Positions 19,604 to 20,000 of a stretch of 20,000 nt of DNA are shown here, piece by piece. The position numbers were made by a program, and so were the translations under genes. The DNA lies in assembly GCA_009663005.1 (NCBI GenBank), contig VIGQ01000012.1, forward strand, positions 1 through 20,000, written 5' to 3'. The notes beneath the pieces were generated by a model that was not told the DNA's origin, did not search any database, and worked only from the letters and a program-made list of their open reading frames with translations. The stretch is from Actinidia chinensis (Eukaryota; Streptophyta; Magnoliopsida; Ericales; Actinidiaceae). Every line of letters starts with the position of its first letter. Positions within the stretch are counted from its first letter, which is position 1.

Positions 19604-20000
19604 TGGGGTAGTGAGTTTGTAAAGAGAGAAGAAAAAATCAAAGATAGACACCCGCGGTGGTCCTACGACTACGTGAGCCCCAAACTTCAACCCATCATTC
19701 TATTGGTAGGCGATGCCCTACCTGCAATCACAATGATAGTGAGGACCGGCTGCGGAGCTGTTTTAAAAAATGGCTCTCCAACAGTCAAGTTAAACCTCTA
19801 GAATCTTAAAGAGAAAGATAGAGAGTTTATTTTTTCTTAGTCCGATTGCACATACCTATGGGAGAACCACCACGTTCCCTTTTGTATTCCAACCTAGCGT
19901 GCGGCTAACGTGCCAGCTGTTCCCATCACTAGACAGGCTAGGGCGTCGGCGCGTTCAATACGTGTCAACCGTTGTGTAGTGAGTAGGCTGCTGGACCCCG
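19604..20000 (-). mobile_element. 3' part of the 5' LTR of the Tat element, continuing past the window
   Basis: The LTR end is inferred from CCCCA four bases before the primer-binding site. The region has no coding potential. It holds a T-rich stretch near 19830-19840. The start of the LTR (TG) is not in the window, so its length is unknown but exceeds 397 bp. Confidence 0.5.

Larger units (their letters stand above)
11100..20000 (-). mobile_element. Degraded Tat-lineage Ty3/gypsy LTR retrotransposon, continuing past the window end
   Basis: Reading right to left on the minus strand, the order is LTR, primer-binding site, gag, protease, reverse transcriptase, RNase H, second RNase H, integrase, tandem array, opposite-strand ORF. 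RT before integrase places it in Ty3/gypsy. Two RNase H-like segments, one after RT and another with DSKLVVNQ before the integrase, are the known mark of the plant Tat lineage, as are repeats and extra ORFs between integrase and the 3' LTR. Frames are broken many times, so no intact polyprotein remains. A solo LTR of another element interrupts gag (17217-18929). The left edge is set by the change from GC-richer element sequence to flanking DNA near 11040-11170; a 3' LTR was not found. Confidence 0.85.

Noticed and set aside
1..20000. CRISPR array, rRNA, tRNA or prokaryotic operon
   Set aside because: No regularly spaced identical short repeats, no rRNA segments, no ribosome-binding sites, and coding fragments are all of plant retrotransposon type.

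Overview
The window looks like nuclear DNA of a flowering plant, probably a eudicot. It is long, non-coding and AT-rich, it is dense in transposable elements, and it carries a Ty3/gypsy element of the plant Tat type together with TGGGCY promoter motifs. I found no intact host protein gene, tRNA, rRNA or CRISPR array. Almost every recognisable reading frame breaks every 60-150 bases through small insertions and deletions. This fits old elements, uncorrected long-read sequence, or both, so product calls rest on short motifs.

Left half (1-11100). A 2.3-3.1 kb block occurs twice in direct orientation, at about 630-3702 and 8160-10436. The copies differ by many small indels and by three larger events: about 156 bp extra in copy 1 (1514-1669), about 1 kb of purine-rich sequence extra in copy 1 (1851-2879), and about 430 bp extra in copy 2 (9727-10155). 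Between the copies lies a candidate DNA transposon (3818-7687) with degenerate long inverted ends and a TTA on each side, as in the PIF/Harbinger superfamily; no transposase could be recognised inside it. Copy 1 starts with a cluster of seven TGGGCY motifs.

Right half (about 11100-20000). A degraded Tat-type Ty3/gypsy retrotransposon lies on the minus strand. Read right to left it shows part of the 5' LTR (19604 onward), a primer-binding site (19582-19599), gag, protease, reverse transcriptase, RNase H, a second RNase H with a DSKLVVNQ motif, and an integrase that stops before its third catalytic residue. An array of about 150-bp tandem repeats follows (12280-13256). Next to it, on the opposite strand, is a spliced-looking extra ORF (about 11190-12235). 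No 3' LTR could be found on the left.

Inside gag sits a 1,713-bp solo LTR of another retrotransposon (17217-18929). It has TG..CA ends, a perfect 5-bp target duplication (TCAAG) and its own 71-bp tandem repeat. The order of events read from the sequence is: Tat insertion, later insertion of a second retrotransposon into gag, then recombination of that second element to a solo LTR.
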